Part shown: positions 42,171-42,302 of the stretch, one piece after another
How positions within the stretch are numbered: the stretch's first letter is position 1
How the letters are laid out: every line of letters starts with the position of its first letter
DNA from: Alphaproteobacteria bacterium
GTDB lineage: Bacteria; Pseudomonadota; Alphaproteobacteria; Rhizobiales; JAJFHC01
Length of the DNA: 42,302 nucleotides
Direction: 5' to 3'
Assembly (NCBI GenBank): GCA_021775805.1
Contig: JAJFHD010000058.1
Coordinates: 1 to 42,302 of the forward strand
Program-made: the position numbers and the translations under genes
The notes under the pieces: generated by a model
Database searches by the model: none
The model's input: the letters and a program-made list of their open reading frames with translations, nothing else
Told to the model about the DNA's origin: nothing

Positions 42171-42302
42171 ATGCCCGCAAACCGCTTTGAAACCCACGAT
42201 GTCTTCAACCAGTCACCGGTGTTCGAGGACGTCAATCTGTATTTGTCCGATCGTGCCTTGAAGGGTGCCGTTCACCGTGAAGGGGCTGTTTGGGCCGATG
42301 AA
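42171..42302 (+). CDS. AidB-like acyl-CoA dehydrogenase family protein, 3' end outside the window
   Basis: Only the first 44 residues are present. They include T-H-D-V-F-N-Q-S-P-V-F-E-D-V-N-L-Y and S-D-R-A-L-x-x-A-V-x-R-E-G-A, the N-terminal signature of the AidB branch of acyl-CoA dehydrogenases. In E. coli AidB is a flavoprotein of the alkylation (Ada) response that binds DNA; other members are ordinary dehydrogenases. The ATG at 42171 has GAGG 5 bp upstream. It is divergent from pyrB across 86 bp. The assignment rests on a short but distinctive stretch. Confidence 0.75.
   Translation, partial: MPANRFETHDVFNQSPVFEDVNLYLSDRALKGAVHREGAVWADE

Noticed and set aside
1..42302. CRISPR array, prophage or insertion sequence
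   Set aside because: No spaced direct repeats, no transposase or integrase and no phage structural gene were seen anywhere in the window.

Overview
This window is chromosomal DNA from an alphaproteobacterium, most likely of the order Hyphomicrobiales or a close relative. This is inferred from content: MipZ, DivK-PleD, EipB (DUF1849), DUF1489, DUF3572, DUF983, a phasin beside clpS-clpA, DinB with a zinc-ribbon-like N-terminus, and a pyrB-linked dihydroorotase-like protein without its metal site. The genus cannot be fixed from the sequence alone. Nearly all of the window is ordinary, tightly packed core genome. There is no phage, transposase, CRISPR array, rRNA or recognisable tRNA.

Layout. 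1-5748 (+): the tail of an LprI-like secreted protein, then a thiolase, a rhodanese, and the beta and alpha subunits of a methylcrotonyl-CoA-type biotin carboxylase. 5846-8935 (+): DUF1489, the division-site ATPase MipZ, and a VWA protein paired with a membrane-anchored J-domain protein, closed by a strong bidirectional terminator. 9003-10397 (-): a D,D-carboxypeptidase with a SPOR domain. 10814-15851 (+): phasin, ClpS, ClpA, the AzlC/AzlD exporter pair and an ICMT-like methyltransferase. 16105-17997 (+): a stand-alone RelA/SpoT-domain protein with a TPR-like C-terminus, richer in A/T than its neighbours and flanked by gene-poor DNA; it is the most accessory-looking gene here.

18476-24132 is mostly on the minus strand: HIT protein, a small CcmI-tail-like membrane protein (+), a FemAB/GNAT-like protein, a glycerophosphodiester phosphodiesterase, RidA, and a trans-3-hydroxy-L-proline dehydratase with an ornithine-cyclodeaminase-type reductase. 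The last two form a short route from trans-3-hydroxyproline to proline through a pyrroline imine, and RidA acts on reactive enamines and imines, so their proximity makes biochemical sense. 24418-28221: EipB and a methyltransferase (+), then DinB, a HAD-like protein and DUF3572 (-).

28439-30183 (+) is the cell-cycle signalling pair divK-pleD. It is followed by a 985-bp gene-free region holding a 15-bp inverted-repeat element, paired hairpins, a candidate structured RNA ending in a UUCG-loop terminator, and the terminator of rpmG. 31169-42084 (-) is a long housekeeping block, in transcription order pyrB, pyrC', plsY, dprA, topA, rnr, DUF983, Nudix, rpmG. The window ends in the start of an AidB-like acyl-CoA dehydrogenase (+).

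The most interesting points are the RelA/SpoT-TPR gene with its overlapping 9-codon uORF, the candidate ncRNA and inverted-repeat element downstream of pleD, the metal-site-less PyrC', the Ser/Thr active site of the proline-racemase-family enzyme, the VWA/J-domain pair beside mipZ, and the nearly leaderless pyrB promoter.
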